In this document: piece after piece, positions 27,332-33,170 of the stretch
Numbering within the stretch: the stretch's first letter is position 1
Layout: each line of letters opens with the position of its first letter
Assembly (NCBI GenBank): GCA_945906905.1
Contig: CAMDSM010000003.1
Location: 1 to 33,170 of the forward strand
Direction: 5' to 3'
Origin: Altererythrobacter xiamenensis
GTDB taxonomy: Bacteria > Pseudomonadota > Alphaproteobacteria > Sphingomonadales > Sphingomonadaceae
DNA length: 33,170 nt
Program-made: the position numbers and the translations under genes
The notes under the pieces: model-generated
Seen by the model: the letters and a program-made list of their open reading frames with translations, nothing else
What the model was told of the DNA's origin: nothing
Database searches by the model: none

Positions 27332-27975
27332 GTGAATTCATCATCCTGTACGAAGACGCCGAAGCGCTGGTGATCAACAAGCCCGGCGGCCTGTCGATCG
27401 ATACCCCGCGCAAGGGCGGGCCATCGCTGGAGGCGCGGATCGATGAATTGAAGCTGGGCTTTCAACGCCCGCCGCAAGCTGCCCACAGGCTCGATACCGA
27501 TACCTCGGGCTGCCTGCTGCTGGCGCGCAATCCCAAGGCACTGGTGCGGTTCAACAAGGCTTTTGAACAGCGGCTGGTGGGCAAGACCTATCTCGGCATT
27601 CTCGCCGGTATTCCCGAAGCCAAGGAAGGCGTGATCGAACTGGCGCTGTCCAAGATCAGCAGCGAGGACAAAGGCTGGCGGATGATCCCGGCCAAAAAGG
27701 GCAAGCCCTCGCTCACCCGCTGGCGTGTGCTGGCCGAAGTCAATGGCCGGGCGCTGGTGGAATTCAGCCCCGAAACCGGCCGCACCCACCAGATCCGCGT
27801 CCACGCCGCCAGCGGCATCGGTATCGCGCTGCTGGGTGATCCGGTTTACGGCGAGAAGGCCGGCTTTGCCCGCACTATGCTCCACGCCAGTCGGCTGGAG
27901 ATTGGCCGCGAGAACAAGCCGCCGATCGTGGCCGAGGCACCAATGCCGCCCGATTTCACCGTGCTGGGTTTCTGA
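27328..27975 (+). CDS. RluA-family RNA pseudouridine synthase
   Basis: A 215-residue enzyme converting uridine to pseudouridine in rRNA and/or tRNA. The signature HRLDTDTSG lies at 53-61 with catalytic Asp56. INKPGGLSID near 17, KTYLGILAG and TGRTHQIRVHAASGIGIALLGDPVYG complete the domain. No N-terminal S4 domain is present and the length matches E. coli RluA (about 219) rather than RluC or RluD. The ATG overlaps the aminotransferase stop (ATGA), and arfB follows after 10 bp. The modified position is not predictable with certainty. Confidence 0.92.
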   Translation: MSEFIILYEDAEALVINKPGGLSIDTPRKGGPSLEARIDELKLGFQRPPQAAHRLDTDTSGCLLLARNPKALVRFNKAFEQRLVGKTYLGILAGIPEAKEGVIELALSKISSEDKGWRMIPAKKGKPSLTRWRVLAEVNGRALVEFSPETGRTHQIRVHAASGIGIALLGDPVYGEKAGFARTMLHASRLEIGRENKPPIVAEAPMPPDFTVLGF

Positions 27976-27985
27976 GAGCTTTGCC

Positions 27986-28390
27986 ATGGGCCGCATCCTC
28001 GACCACGCGCTGGCGATAGCCGAGGAAAGCTTCGTCACCGCGTCCGGCCCTGGCGGGCAGAACGTCAACAAGGTGGCGACCGCGGTGCAACTGCGCGTCA
28101 ACGTGTTTGAGCTGGGGCTGACTCCGGCGGCATTCCAGCGCCTGAAAACGCTCGCCGGATCGCGCCTCAACCTCAAGGGCGAAATCGTGCTCGATGCCCG
28201 CCGCTTCCGCACGCAGGAGGCGAACCGGGCAGACGCGCGCGTGCGGCTGGGCGCGCTGATCGAAGAAGCACTGATCGAACCCAAGAAGCGCGCCCGCACC
28301 ACAGTCAACCGCCCCGGCAAGGTCAAGCGGCTGGCATCGAAGAAAGCGCGCACTGCGGTCAAGGTCACACGCGGCAAGGTCGACTGGTGA
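27986..28390 (+). CDS. arfB: Peptidyl-tRNA hydrolase ArfB (ribosome rescue)
   Basis: Releases peptides from ribosomes stalled on broken mRNA. The 134-residue protein is a stand-alone catalytic release-factor domain with GGQ at 23-25 (SGPGGQNVNKVAT) and a long basic tail (KKRARTTVNRPGKVKRLASK) that would thread into the empty mRNA channel. The stop-codon recognition domain of RF1 is absent, which separates it from prfA at 2969. ATG 27986 is the start; the much longer open frame upstream is a shadow of the pseudouridine synthase gene. It is last in the pabBC operon, followed by a terminator-like hairpin. Confidence 0.94.
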   Translation: MGRILDHALAIAEESFVTASGPGGQNVNKVATAVQLRVNVFELGLTPAAFQRLKTLAGSRLNLKGEIVLDARRFRTQEANRADARVRLGALIEEALIEPKKRARTTVNRPGKVKRLASKKARTAVKVTRGKVDW

Positions 28391-28444
28391 GCCTCTCCAT
28401 CGCTTGACTTTACCCCGATTCTACCCCAATGGCGCGCCCCATGG

Positions 28445-28478
28445 GGCGGCGTGGTTTGCGTCGCCTGTTGTTTTTTTT
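28445..28478 (+). terminator. Rho-independent terminator between arfB and rpmG
   Basis: GGCGGCG (28445-28451) pairs with CGTCGCC (28459-28465), one G-U, with a 7 nt loop, followed by TGTTG and eight T (28466-28478). It is a well-formed intrinsic terminator 55 bp after arfB and 39 bp before rpmG. If rpmG has a promoter near 28404 (TTGACT, no good -10), it would lie in the rpmG leader and could act as an attenuator. TACCCC repeated 11 bp apart at about 28411 and 28422 precedes it. Confidence 0.7.
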
Positions 28479-28516
28479 GCGGCCACCAGCCCGCACAAGA
28501 TTTTGGGAATTGAGAC

Positions 28517-28681
28517 ATGGCGAAGCCCGCAACCATCAAGATCCGCCTGAACTCGACCGAGTCGGGCCACTTCTATGTCACCAAGAAGAACCCGCGCAAC
28601 ACGACAGAGAAGATGAGCTTCCGCAAGTATGATCCAGTCGTGATGAAGCACGTGGAATACAAGGAAGGCAAGATCAAGTAG
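28517..28681 (+). CDS. rpmG: 50S ribosomal protein bL33
   Basis: The 54-residue protein [20 protein letters not shown], then [20 protein letters not shown] and [14 protein letters not shown], matches alphaproteobacterial L33. There are no CxxC pairs, so it is the zinc-independent form. It is a component of the large ribosomal subunit near the E site. The gene is preceded by GGGAATTGAGAC and stands alone between a terminator and lolA. Confidence 0.97.
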   Translation: MAKPATIKIRLNSTESGHFYVTKKNPRNTTEKMSFRKYDPVVMKHVEYKEGKIK

Positions 28682-28742
28682 GCTTGATCTGGCGTTATCT
28701 GGTTCAGTGACAGTTCAATGCCCCGCCGCTAATGATGGGCGC

Positions 28743-29405
28743 ATGAACCATTTGAAAACCCACATCACCCGCATATTGGGCGCCGCATCAGTCGGCCTCC
28801 TTGCCCTGTCTGTGCCTGCCACGCTGGCGATCCCCGCCGCGCCCGCCGCCGCGCAGTCAAGCACGCAGCTAGACCGTGCGGTGCGGGCATTGCGCGCGAT
28901 CAGCACCATGCGCGCCAGCTTCACCCAGTCCGACCGCACTGGACAGACGGTAAGCGGCACGCTGACCTTGCGCAGCCCGGGTCGCATCCGCTTTGAATAT
29001 AGCGACGACGTCAACATGCTGGTCGTGTCCAACGGCTCCACGCTGACCATGGTCGACTATGACGTGCAGCAAGTGGAACGCTGGCCGATTCGCAATTCGC
29101 CGCTGGGCGCGCTGCTCGATCCCAATCGCGATGTCGTTCGCTTTGGCCGGCTGGTGCCGACAAATTCGGCCGGAGTGGTCTCGATTGCGGTGGAAGACCC
29201 CTCGCGCCCGGAATACGGCGAGATCACGCTGATCTTCGTCGAACGGGCCGGTGCCCCGGGCGGGCTGGAGCTGAACAGCTGGGTGGCGCTCGATTCGCAG
29301 AACAACCGCACCACCGTGCGCCTGTCAAACCACGCCTATGGCATGAGCGTTCCTGACAGTGCTTTCACCTTCCGCGATCCGCGCCGCTCGGGCCGTCGTC
29401 CCTAG
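28743..29405 (+). CDS. lolA: Outer-membrane lipoprotein carrier protein LolA
   Basis: Periplasmic chaperone that ferries mature lipoproteins from the LolCDE transporter to the outer membrane. The 220-residue protein has a signal peptide (1 to about 38, ending APAAAQS). The LolA fold follows: RALRAISTMRASFTQSDRTG, GTLTLRSPGRIRFEYS, GSTLTMVDYDVQQVERWPI and a C-terminal FTFRDPR. ATG 28743 is chosen because GATGGGCG lies just before it, and an upstream GTG (28707) would put 12 polar residues ahead of the signal peptide. Functionally it follows Lnt, encoded at 6092. Confidence 0.93.
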   Translation: MNHLKTHITRILGAASVGLLALSVPATLAIPAAPAAAQSSTQLDRAVRALRAISTMRASFTQSDRTGQTVSGTLTLRSPGRIRFEYSDDVNMLVVSNGSTLTMVDYDVQQVERWPIRNSPLGALLDPNRDVVRFGRLVPTNSAGVVSIAVEDPSRPEYGEITLIFVERAGAPGGLELNSWVALDSQNNRTTVRLSNHAYGMSVPDSAFTFRDPRRSGRRP

Positions 29406-29437
29406 CCCTCGGATCAAGGCCGAGCGGTTGTAGGTTT

Positions 29438-29491
29438 GCGACAAATTGCGACCGGTCATTCATTTAAACGACAGGCTGGCCTCCCTATATT
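29438..29491 (+). promoter_or_regulatory. Promoter with GCGACA direct repeat upstream of candidate sRNA
   Basis: TATATT (29486-29491) is a good -10. TTTAAA (29463-29468) sits 17 bp upstream as a weak -35. GCGACAAATTGCGACC (29438-29453) lies just before it and carries two GCGAC half-sites 10 bp apart, nearly identical to the repeat ahead of the two-component operon at 18482. A weak -35 with an upstream direct repeat suits activation by an OmpR-type regulator. Confidence 0.55.
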
Positions 29492-29496
29492 GTGTC

Positions 29497-29628
29497 TTGC
29501 AGGTCAGCTGGTGGACGCGGGTTTCCCCCCTGTTGCCCCCTCCGCCGCCAAGGCTGGCCTCGCAAAGCGTGACGAACGCTGAAGACGAACCCCCGTCCCC
29601 AAATGCCCCGGGGCGGGGGTTTTTCTTT
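29497..29628 (+). ncRNA. Candidate small RNA of about 130 nt between lolA and xth
   Basis: The expected start (6-7 bases after the -10) coincides with the base of a long stem: TTGCAGGTCAGC (29497-29508) pairs with GCTGGCCTCGCAA (29553-29565), one bulge and one G-U. TGGTGG (29509-29514) pairs with CCGCCA (29545-29550), leaving a C-rich apical region with CCCCCC and CCCCCTCC. A second hairpin is AGCGT/ACGCT (29566-29580), then an intrinsic terminator with a T-run. The overlapping frame 29446-29685 encodes nothing recognisable. I cannot assign an RNA family. It lacks the conserved signal recognition particle core, and 6S RNA is not excluded. Confidence 0.6.
29589..29628 (+). terminator. Strong rho-independent terminator
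   Basis: ACCCCCGTCCCC (29589-29600) pairs with GGGGCGGGGGT (29610-29620), one bulged T, followed by TTTTT-C-TTT (29620-29628). It ends the candidate small RNA and would also stop read-through from lolA before xth. Confidence 0.85.
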
Positions 29629-29681
29629 CACCAAAATTGGCCCCGCTTGCTGACAGGCATCAACGCACCTAAGCGTTGCCA

Positions 29682-30485
29682 ATGATTTCTATCGCCAGCT
29701 GGAATATCAACTCGGTCCGCCTCCGCGCGGGGCTGGTCGCGCGTTTCCTGACCGAAGAAGCGCCCGATATTCTGTGCCTGCAGGAAATCAAATGCCAGGA
29801 ACCGCAGTTCCCCTATGCTGCGTTCGAGGCGCTGGGCTACACCCATTTCGCGGTTCATGGGCAGAAGGGCTATCACGGCGTGGCCATCGCCAGCCGCATT
29901 CCCATCCGCGAGGTGGCGCGCCACGATTGGCAGGCCAATGGCGAAGCACGGCACGTGGGGGTGGAACTGCTGGGGCCGCAGGCGGGCGCACTTGCAGGGA
30001 TGGTGCTGGAGAATGTCTATATCCCGGCGGGCGGCGATGCGCCCGATCGCACGATCAATCCCAAGTTTGGCCAGAAGCTCGATTTCCTCGAACGGATGAC
30101 CCAATGGGCCGGCACGCTTGATCGGCCGACACTGATCGTCGGCGATTTCAACGTCGCCCCGTTGCCCGAGGACGTTTACGATCACAAGGCGCTGCTGAAA
30201 GTGGTCAGCCATACGCCGATTGAGGTCGAAACGCTGGGCCGGTTCGCCGATGCCCACGGCTGGGTCGATCTGGGCCGCAAGCACCTGCCCGTGCCAGAGC
30301 GTTACTGGTCGTGGTGGTCCTATCGCACGTTCTGGCAGGAAAAGGATCGTGGTCGGCGGCTGGACCACATGTGGGCCTCGCCTGACCTTTCGGCGCAATC
30401 GCTGAGCCATCGCTTCGTCGAGGAAACGCGCCGGTGGGAAGGCCCAAGCGACCACGTGCCGCTGATTACGGAGTTTGCATCCTGA
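29682..30485 (+). CDS. xth: Exodeoxyribonuclease III (AP endonuclease family)
   Basis: DNA-repair nuclease that incises at abasic sites and removes 3' blocks. The 267-residue protein shows SWNINSVR at 6-13, Glu35 in LQEIKCQ, GDFNVAP at 154-160, RLDHMW with Asp228 and SDHVPL with His258, the full catalytic set of the ExoIII family. ATG 29682 is preferred over a TTG two codons upstream. The ribosome-binding site is weak. Its 3' end overlaps the conventional start of ribA by 52 bases. Confidence 0.94.
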   Translation: MISIASWNINSVRLRAGLVARFLTEEAPDILCLQEIKCQEPQFPYAAFEALGYTHFAVHGQKGYHGVAIASRIPIREVARHDWQANGEARHVGVELLGPQAGALAGMVLENVYIPAGGDAPDRTINPKFGQKLDFLERMTQWAGTLDRPTLIVGDFNVAPLPEDVYDHKALLKVVSHTPIEVETLGRFADAHGWVDLGRKHLPVPERYWSWWSYRTFWQEKDRGRRLDHMWASPDLSAQSLSHRFVEETRRWEGPSDHVPLITEFAS

Positions 30486-31564
30486 GCGCGCCCGAACCCA
30501 CAAGCGCGCCTTCTCCCGCACGCCGGGTGGCGCAGGCGGTGGATGCGCTGCGCCATGGCTGGCCGGTGAAGATCGGCTCTGCGCCGCTGTTGCTGCCGGT
30601 GGAAACTGCGCCGGAGACCGGAGCCGCTTCGCCCCGCATGCTGATCTCCGCTGCCCGCGCGGCCACGCTCAAACTGGTCAACCAGGCCCCGGCGGCCGAC
30701 GGCCACAGCCCGGTGCTGGTGCGCGCGGCTGAGCCGCTGACGTTGGCCGATGCCCGCCCGGTGGCCGATCCCGCGCTCGATCTGGTGGTGCCCTTGAAAG
30801 GCCCGTTCGTGGCCGAACCGATCATTTTCCTGCCCGAAGCAGAGGCGGCGCTGGAGTTGGCGCGGATCGCCGGAGTGCTGCCTGCCTTCCTGTTCGATCC
30901 GACTGGTGCAGGCGAGGCGTTATGCCTTGAGGCGAGCGACCTTGCCGAGTGGGCCGACCCGGAGCGCCTCACCATCGCCACCCGCGCGCGCCTGCCGCTG
31001 GCCGCTTGCGATGACGCCGAACTGGTCGCCTTCCGTAAAGTTGACGACATGCGCGAACATGTGGCGTTGATTATCGGCCAGCCCGATCATGACCGCGCAC
31101 CGCTGGTCCGCTTGCATTCCGAATGCCTGACAGGCGATATCTTCGGCAGCCTCAAATGCGATTGCGGCCCGCAACTTGATGCCGCGCTGGCGCTGATGGC
31201 TGATGAGGCCATCACTGGTGGTTGGGGCGTGTTGCTATACCTCAGGCAGGAAGGGCGCGGGATCGGGCTGATCAACAAGCTGCGCGCCTATCGCCTGCAA
31301 GATGCCGGGCTGGATACCGTGGATGCCAATTCAAGGCTCGGCCTGCCTGTGGAGGCGCGTGATTTTGCCACTGCCGCGCGGATGCTCGATCTGTTGGGGG
31401 TGGATCGCTTGCGGCTGCTGACCAACAATCCGGCCAAGGTCTCGGCGCTGGAAGCTGCTGGCCTGACGGTGATCGAACGCGTGTCGCACGAGCTGCCCGC
31501 CAACCCGCACAACGCCCGCTACCTCGCCACCAAGCGCGACCGAAGCGGGCATTTGCTGGGGTAA
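30434..31564 (+). CDS. ribA: GTP cyclohydrolase II with degenerate N-terminal RibB-like domain
   Basis: First step of riboflavin synthesis: opens GTP to the diaminopyrimidine with loss of formate. From GTG 30434 it is 376 residues. The GCH-II domain (about 195-372) has zinc ligands Cys231, Cys242 and Cys244 (HSECLTGDIFGSLKCDCG), LRQEGRGIGLINKLRAYRLQ and TNNPAKV. Residues about 28-185 look like a decayed RibB (DHBP synthase) domain: RRVAQAVDALRHGWPVKI and EAEAALELARIAGVLPAFLF align with it, but the catalytic acidic loop is missing. GTG 30434 is the only ordinary start near the family N-terminus. CTG 30482, overlapping the xth stop as CTGA, may be the true start. Confidence 0.92.
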   Translation: MGRPKRPRAADYGVCILSAPEPTSAPSPARRVAQAVDALRHGWPVKIGSAPLLLPVETAPETGAASPRMLISAARAATLKLVNQAPAADGHSPVLVRAAEPLTLADARPVADPALDLVVPLKGPFVAEPIIFLPEAEAALELARIAGVLPAFLFDPTGAGEALCLEASDLAEWADPERLTIATRARLPLAACDDAELVAFRKVDDMREHVALIIGQPDHDRAPLVRLHSECLTGDIFGSLKCDCGPQLDAALALMADEAITGGWGVLLYLRQEGRGIGLINKLRAYRLQDAGLDTVDANSRLGLPVEARDFATAARMLDLLGVDRLRLLTNNPAKVSALEAAGLTVIERVSHELPANPHNARYLATKRDRSGHLLG

Positions 31565-31575
31565 GGCACCTTACC
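31560..31575. terminator. Palindrome spanning two convergent stop codons
   Basis: GGTAAGG and CCTTACC form a perfect 7 bp inverted repeat with a 2 nt centre. It contains the TAA of ribA (31562-31564) and the TAA of the convergent beta-helix gene (31571-31573). It may be a compact bidirectional termination or stabilising hairpin, but a 2 nt loop is tight and no T-run follows. Confidence 0.3.
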
Positions 31576-32536
31576 TCAGCTCATACCGCGTCAGATTGCG
31601 CCCCAGCACATTGCCTTCGATCTGCCTCACCTCGCCCGACCAATCGGCCACGAACACCGAAGTGCGGTCCACTCCTGGCGCAAAGCGGGCGTTGTTGCCT
31701 GCCACCACCAGGCCCGCGCTGGAGAAGTCGCGGCTTTCGGCAGCGACGGCGATGAAGGCGGAGTAGTTCTCCTTGTCGCGCCCCTGCACGAACCAGTTGT
31801 TGCTGATCTGCCCGCTAGCGCCTGCTGGTAGATCGATCATGTAGTTGGTTGCGCGGCCGCCCGAATCATCGAAGCTGCATCCGGCGATATCGACGCGGGC
31901 ACTGCGGACCTTGGCGTAATGCCCGCCGCGTCCTTGCTCAAACCGGCTCCTGGTGATGCGCACCTGGCCCAGACTTCCGGTATAGATCGAATGCGCGCAG
32001 CCGCCTGCCCCCTCGCAAGTGCCAAGCCGCGTGAAGGTTGAGCGGTCGACCACCAGCTGCGCCCTGGTGTCATCGGCAGTGAGAATGCCCTGCTGGCTAT
32101 CGCGGAACCAGCTTTGCGCCACGGTCAGGTTGCCGTGTTCCAGCCGGATACCCGCGCCGTTGAAATCGCGCACATTCATGTTCTGGAACACCAGCCCCGA
32201 GACCTGCGCGCCGCGTCCTCGTAGCACCAGCGCGGCCTTGCCCTCGCAAGTGACGGCATCGAACACCGCTTCGCCCGGAACCAGCGCCATATAGGCGATC
32301 TCGCCCGCAGTTTGCACGGCGCATTGGCGGTGATTGCCCGGCGCAATGGCGATAGTCCCCTGCCCGTCGCCGATGGCATCGACTGCGGCCTGCAGGCTAG
32401 TGTAGCCGCGCCCGGTCTCCTCCACGGTGAATGGTGCAGGCGAGCCTTGCGCCAGCGAGGCGGTGAGCGGAAATGCGGCCAGTAGCGAGGCGGCCAGAGC
32501 GGCGACGGGGGCGGCGGTTTTGAGCACGGTTTTCAT
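31571..32536 (-). CDS. Secreted right-handed beta-helix protein
   Basis: A 321-residue exported protein with a signal peptide (MKTVLKTAAPVAALAASLLA, cleavage after SLAQG). The mature part starts YTSLQAAVDAIGDGQGTIAIAPG, a pectate-lyase-like opening, then repeats of the form LVFQNMNVRDFNGAGIRLEHG, LVVDRSTFTRLG and VRITRSRFEQGRGGHYAKVRS, suggesting about 8-9 coils of a parallel beta-helix. Four cysteines (in RQCAV, VTCEG, GTCEG and GGCAH) may form disulfides. No catalytic motif is evident, so it could bind or cleave polysaccharide. ATG is preferred to a GTG three codons upstream. It follows the luciferase-like gene on the same strand after 35 bp. Confidence 0.8.
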   Translation of the reverse strand: MKTVLKTAAPVAALAASLLAAFPLTASLAQGSPAPFTVEETGRGYTSLQAAVDAIGDGQGTIAIAPGNHRQCAVQTAGEIAYMALVPGEAVFDAVTCEGKAALVLRGRGAQVSGLVFQNMNVRDFNGAGIRLEHGNLTVAQSWFRDSQQGILTADDTRAQLVVDRSTFTRLGTCEGAGGCAHSIYTGSLGQVRITRSRFEQGRGGHYAKVRSARVDIAGCSFDDSGGRATNYMIDLPAGASGQISNNWFVQGRDKENYSAFIAVAAESRDFSSAGLVVAGNNARFAPGVDRTSVFVADWSGEVRQIEGNVLGRNLTRYELR

Positions 32537-32571
32537 GGTCCGCACTGTGGCACAATCAAGTAATGGGCAGG

Positions 32572-33170
32572 TTAATGCCCCGCAAAGGCCGGCATCACCT
32601 CAGCCCCGAACAATTCGGCGGAGCGGGTCACTTCGGCCACTGTAAGATCGCCAAATGCCAGCTGGGCGACGCAGTAGTTATGGCCGCCGAAACTCACATC
32701 CCGGAGCAGGAAATCGCGCACCGTGGCGGGCGATCCGGCGCAGGCTGAGCCCGCTGCTTCCAATGCCGGCCAATCCTTGGGGAAGTTGCGGACAAAGGCA
32801 TTGTCGCCCCCGCGCTGTTCCCACAGATGCACGAAGCTGGCGCGCCAGCGAGCAAAAGCGCGGGCGGCGATGGATTTCGCCTCGCCGTCCGTATCGGCCA
32901 CCACGATATGCCGCCCCACGCCGATCAGCGGCATGTCCTCGGGCGCGCCGTCATAGGCCGCATGATATCCGGCGATCAGCGCGCGCATTGGCTCTCCGTT
33001 GAGCAAGGTGACGATATTCAGCCGCTGCTGCGCGCACTGCTCCTTCGAACCGGGCGAATTGGTGCCATACCACAGCGGCGGATGCGGCACTTGCGTGGGC
33101 CGCTGCGGCACGGGCACGTCGTCAAAATTGTAGAACCGCCCGTGATACGTCAACCGAACCTGCGTCAGGC
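32572..33170 (-). CDS. LLM-class flavin-dependent oxidoreductase, C-terminal part
   Basis: The last 198 codons or so of a second luciferase-like monooxygenase; the frame stays open to the window edge. Recognisable stretches are YHGRFYNFDDVPVPQRPTQ, PPLWYGTNSPGS, ALIAGYHAAYDG and AGSPATVRDFLLRDVSFGGH, the usual C-terminal half of the family. It differs clearly from the enzyme at 586, so the two are not a recent duplication. The start, about 140-180 residues upstream, is not visible. The substrate is unknown. Confidence 0.88.
   Translation of the reverse strand, partial: LTQVRLTYHGRFYNFDDVPVPQRPTQVPHPPLWYGTNSPGSKEQCAQQRLNIVTLLNGEPMRALIAGYHAAYDGAPEDMPLIGVGRHIVVADTDGEAKSIAARAFARWRASFVHLWEQRGGDNAFVRNFPKDWPALEAAGSACAGSPATVRDFLLRDVSFGGHNYCVAQLAFGDLTVAEVTRSAELFGAEVMPAFAGH

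Noticed and set aside
22601-29650. Near match of CCAAAATTGGCTCCG (22601) and CCAAAATTGGCCCCG (29632)
   Set aside because: A single 14 of 15 match in 33 kb is expected by chance and the flanks do not match.
29446-29685. 79-codon frame between lolA and xth
   Set aside because: Runs through a promoter, RNA stems and a terminator, with proline runs from C-rich loops. An RNA gene explains it better.
586-33170. The two luciferase-like enzymes as a recent duplication
   Set aside because: Their shared C-terminal regions have clearly different sequence and gene neighbours.

Overview
This 33 kb window is high-GC alphaproteobacterial chromosome, most likely Sphingomonadales of the Erythrobacteraceae/Novosphingobium kind. 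This rests on the prfA-prmC-DUF4167 order, the PabB-PabC fusion, the RibA architecture and overall protein character. That placement is inference, because no 16S gene is present. Most of the window is ordinary core genome. I see no prophage, CRISPR array, tRNA or rRNA. The interest lies mainly between the genes.

Layout. 1-4865: the start of ppa (minus strand, runs off the left edge), a luciferase-like flavin monooxygenase, then hisS-prfA-prmC packed for translation. 5098-8926: a DUF4167 protein, lnt (lipoprotein N-acyltransferase) and metK. 8927-9225: a convergent gap with a palindromic repeat, GGTGACA dyads and a strong hairpin. 9226-13999: a secreted tannase-family esterase (minus) divergent from a secreted SGNH hydrolase, then a membrane diguanylate cyclase. 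14017-18470: a hotdog thioesterase and oligopeptidase B (minus), divergent from an Xaa-Pro aminopeptidase, with a palindromic operator candidate between the two peptidases. 18471-20840: an OmpR-type response regulator and its histidine kinase, preceded by a structured leader. 20837-24242: a ComEC-like metallo-beta-lactamase protein and a YjgR/HerA-like ATPase (both minus), separated by a 270 bp element with 33 bp terminal inverted repeats. 24348-28390: an overlapping operon of pabBC, an aminotransferase, an RluA-type pseudouridine synthase and arfB. 28517-31564: rpmG, lolA, a candidate small RNA, the xth exonuclease and ribA. 31571-33170: a secreted beta-helix protein and the C-terminal part of a second luciferase-like enzyme (both minus).

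Functional themes. Translation and its rescue are well represented (hisS, prfA, prmC, arfB, pseudouridine synthase, rpmG). Envelope lipoprotein handling appears twice (lnt, lolA), cofactor synthesis three times (pabBC for folate, metK for SAM, ribA for flavin), and protein and ester degradation is spread through the middle.

The most promising undescribed signal is a possible regulatory circuit. The two-component operon is preceded by GCGACA direct repeats with a 10 bp period, the geometry used by OmpR-family regulators. A near-identical repeat lies just upstream of a predicted promoter at 29463-29491 that would drive an independently terminated RNA of about 130 nt (29497-29628). The two-component leader also contains a 12 bp stem presenting a CTCCTCCT-rich anti-Shine-Dalgarno loop, reminiscent of alphaproteobacterial 'cuckoo' RNAs. 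The motifs and stems are visible in the sequence; the regulatory link is inference.
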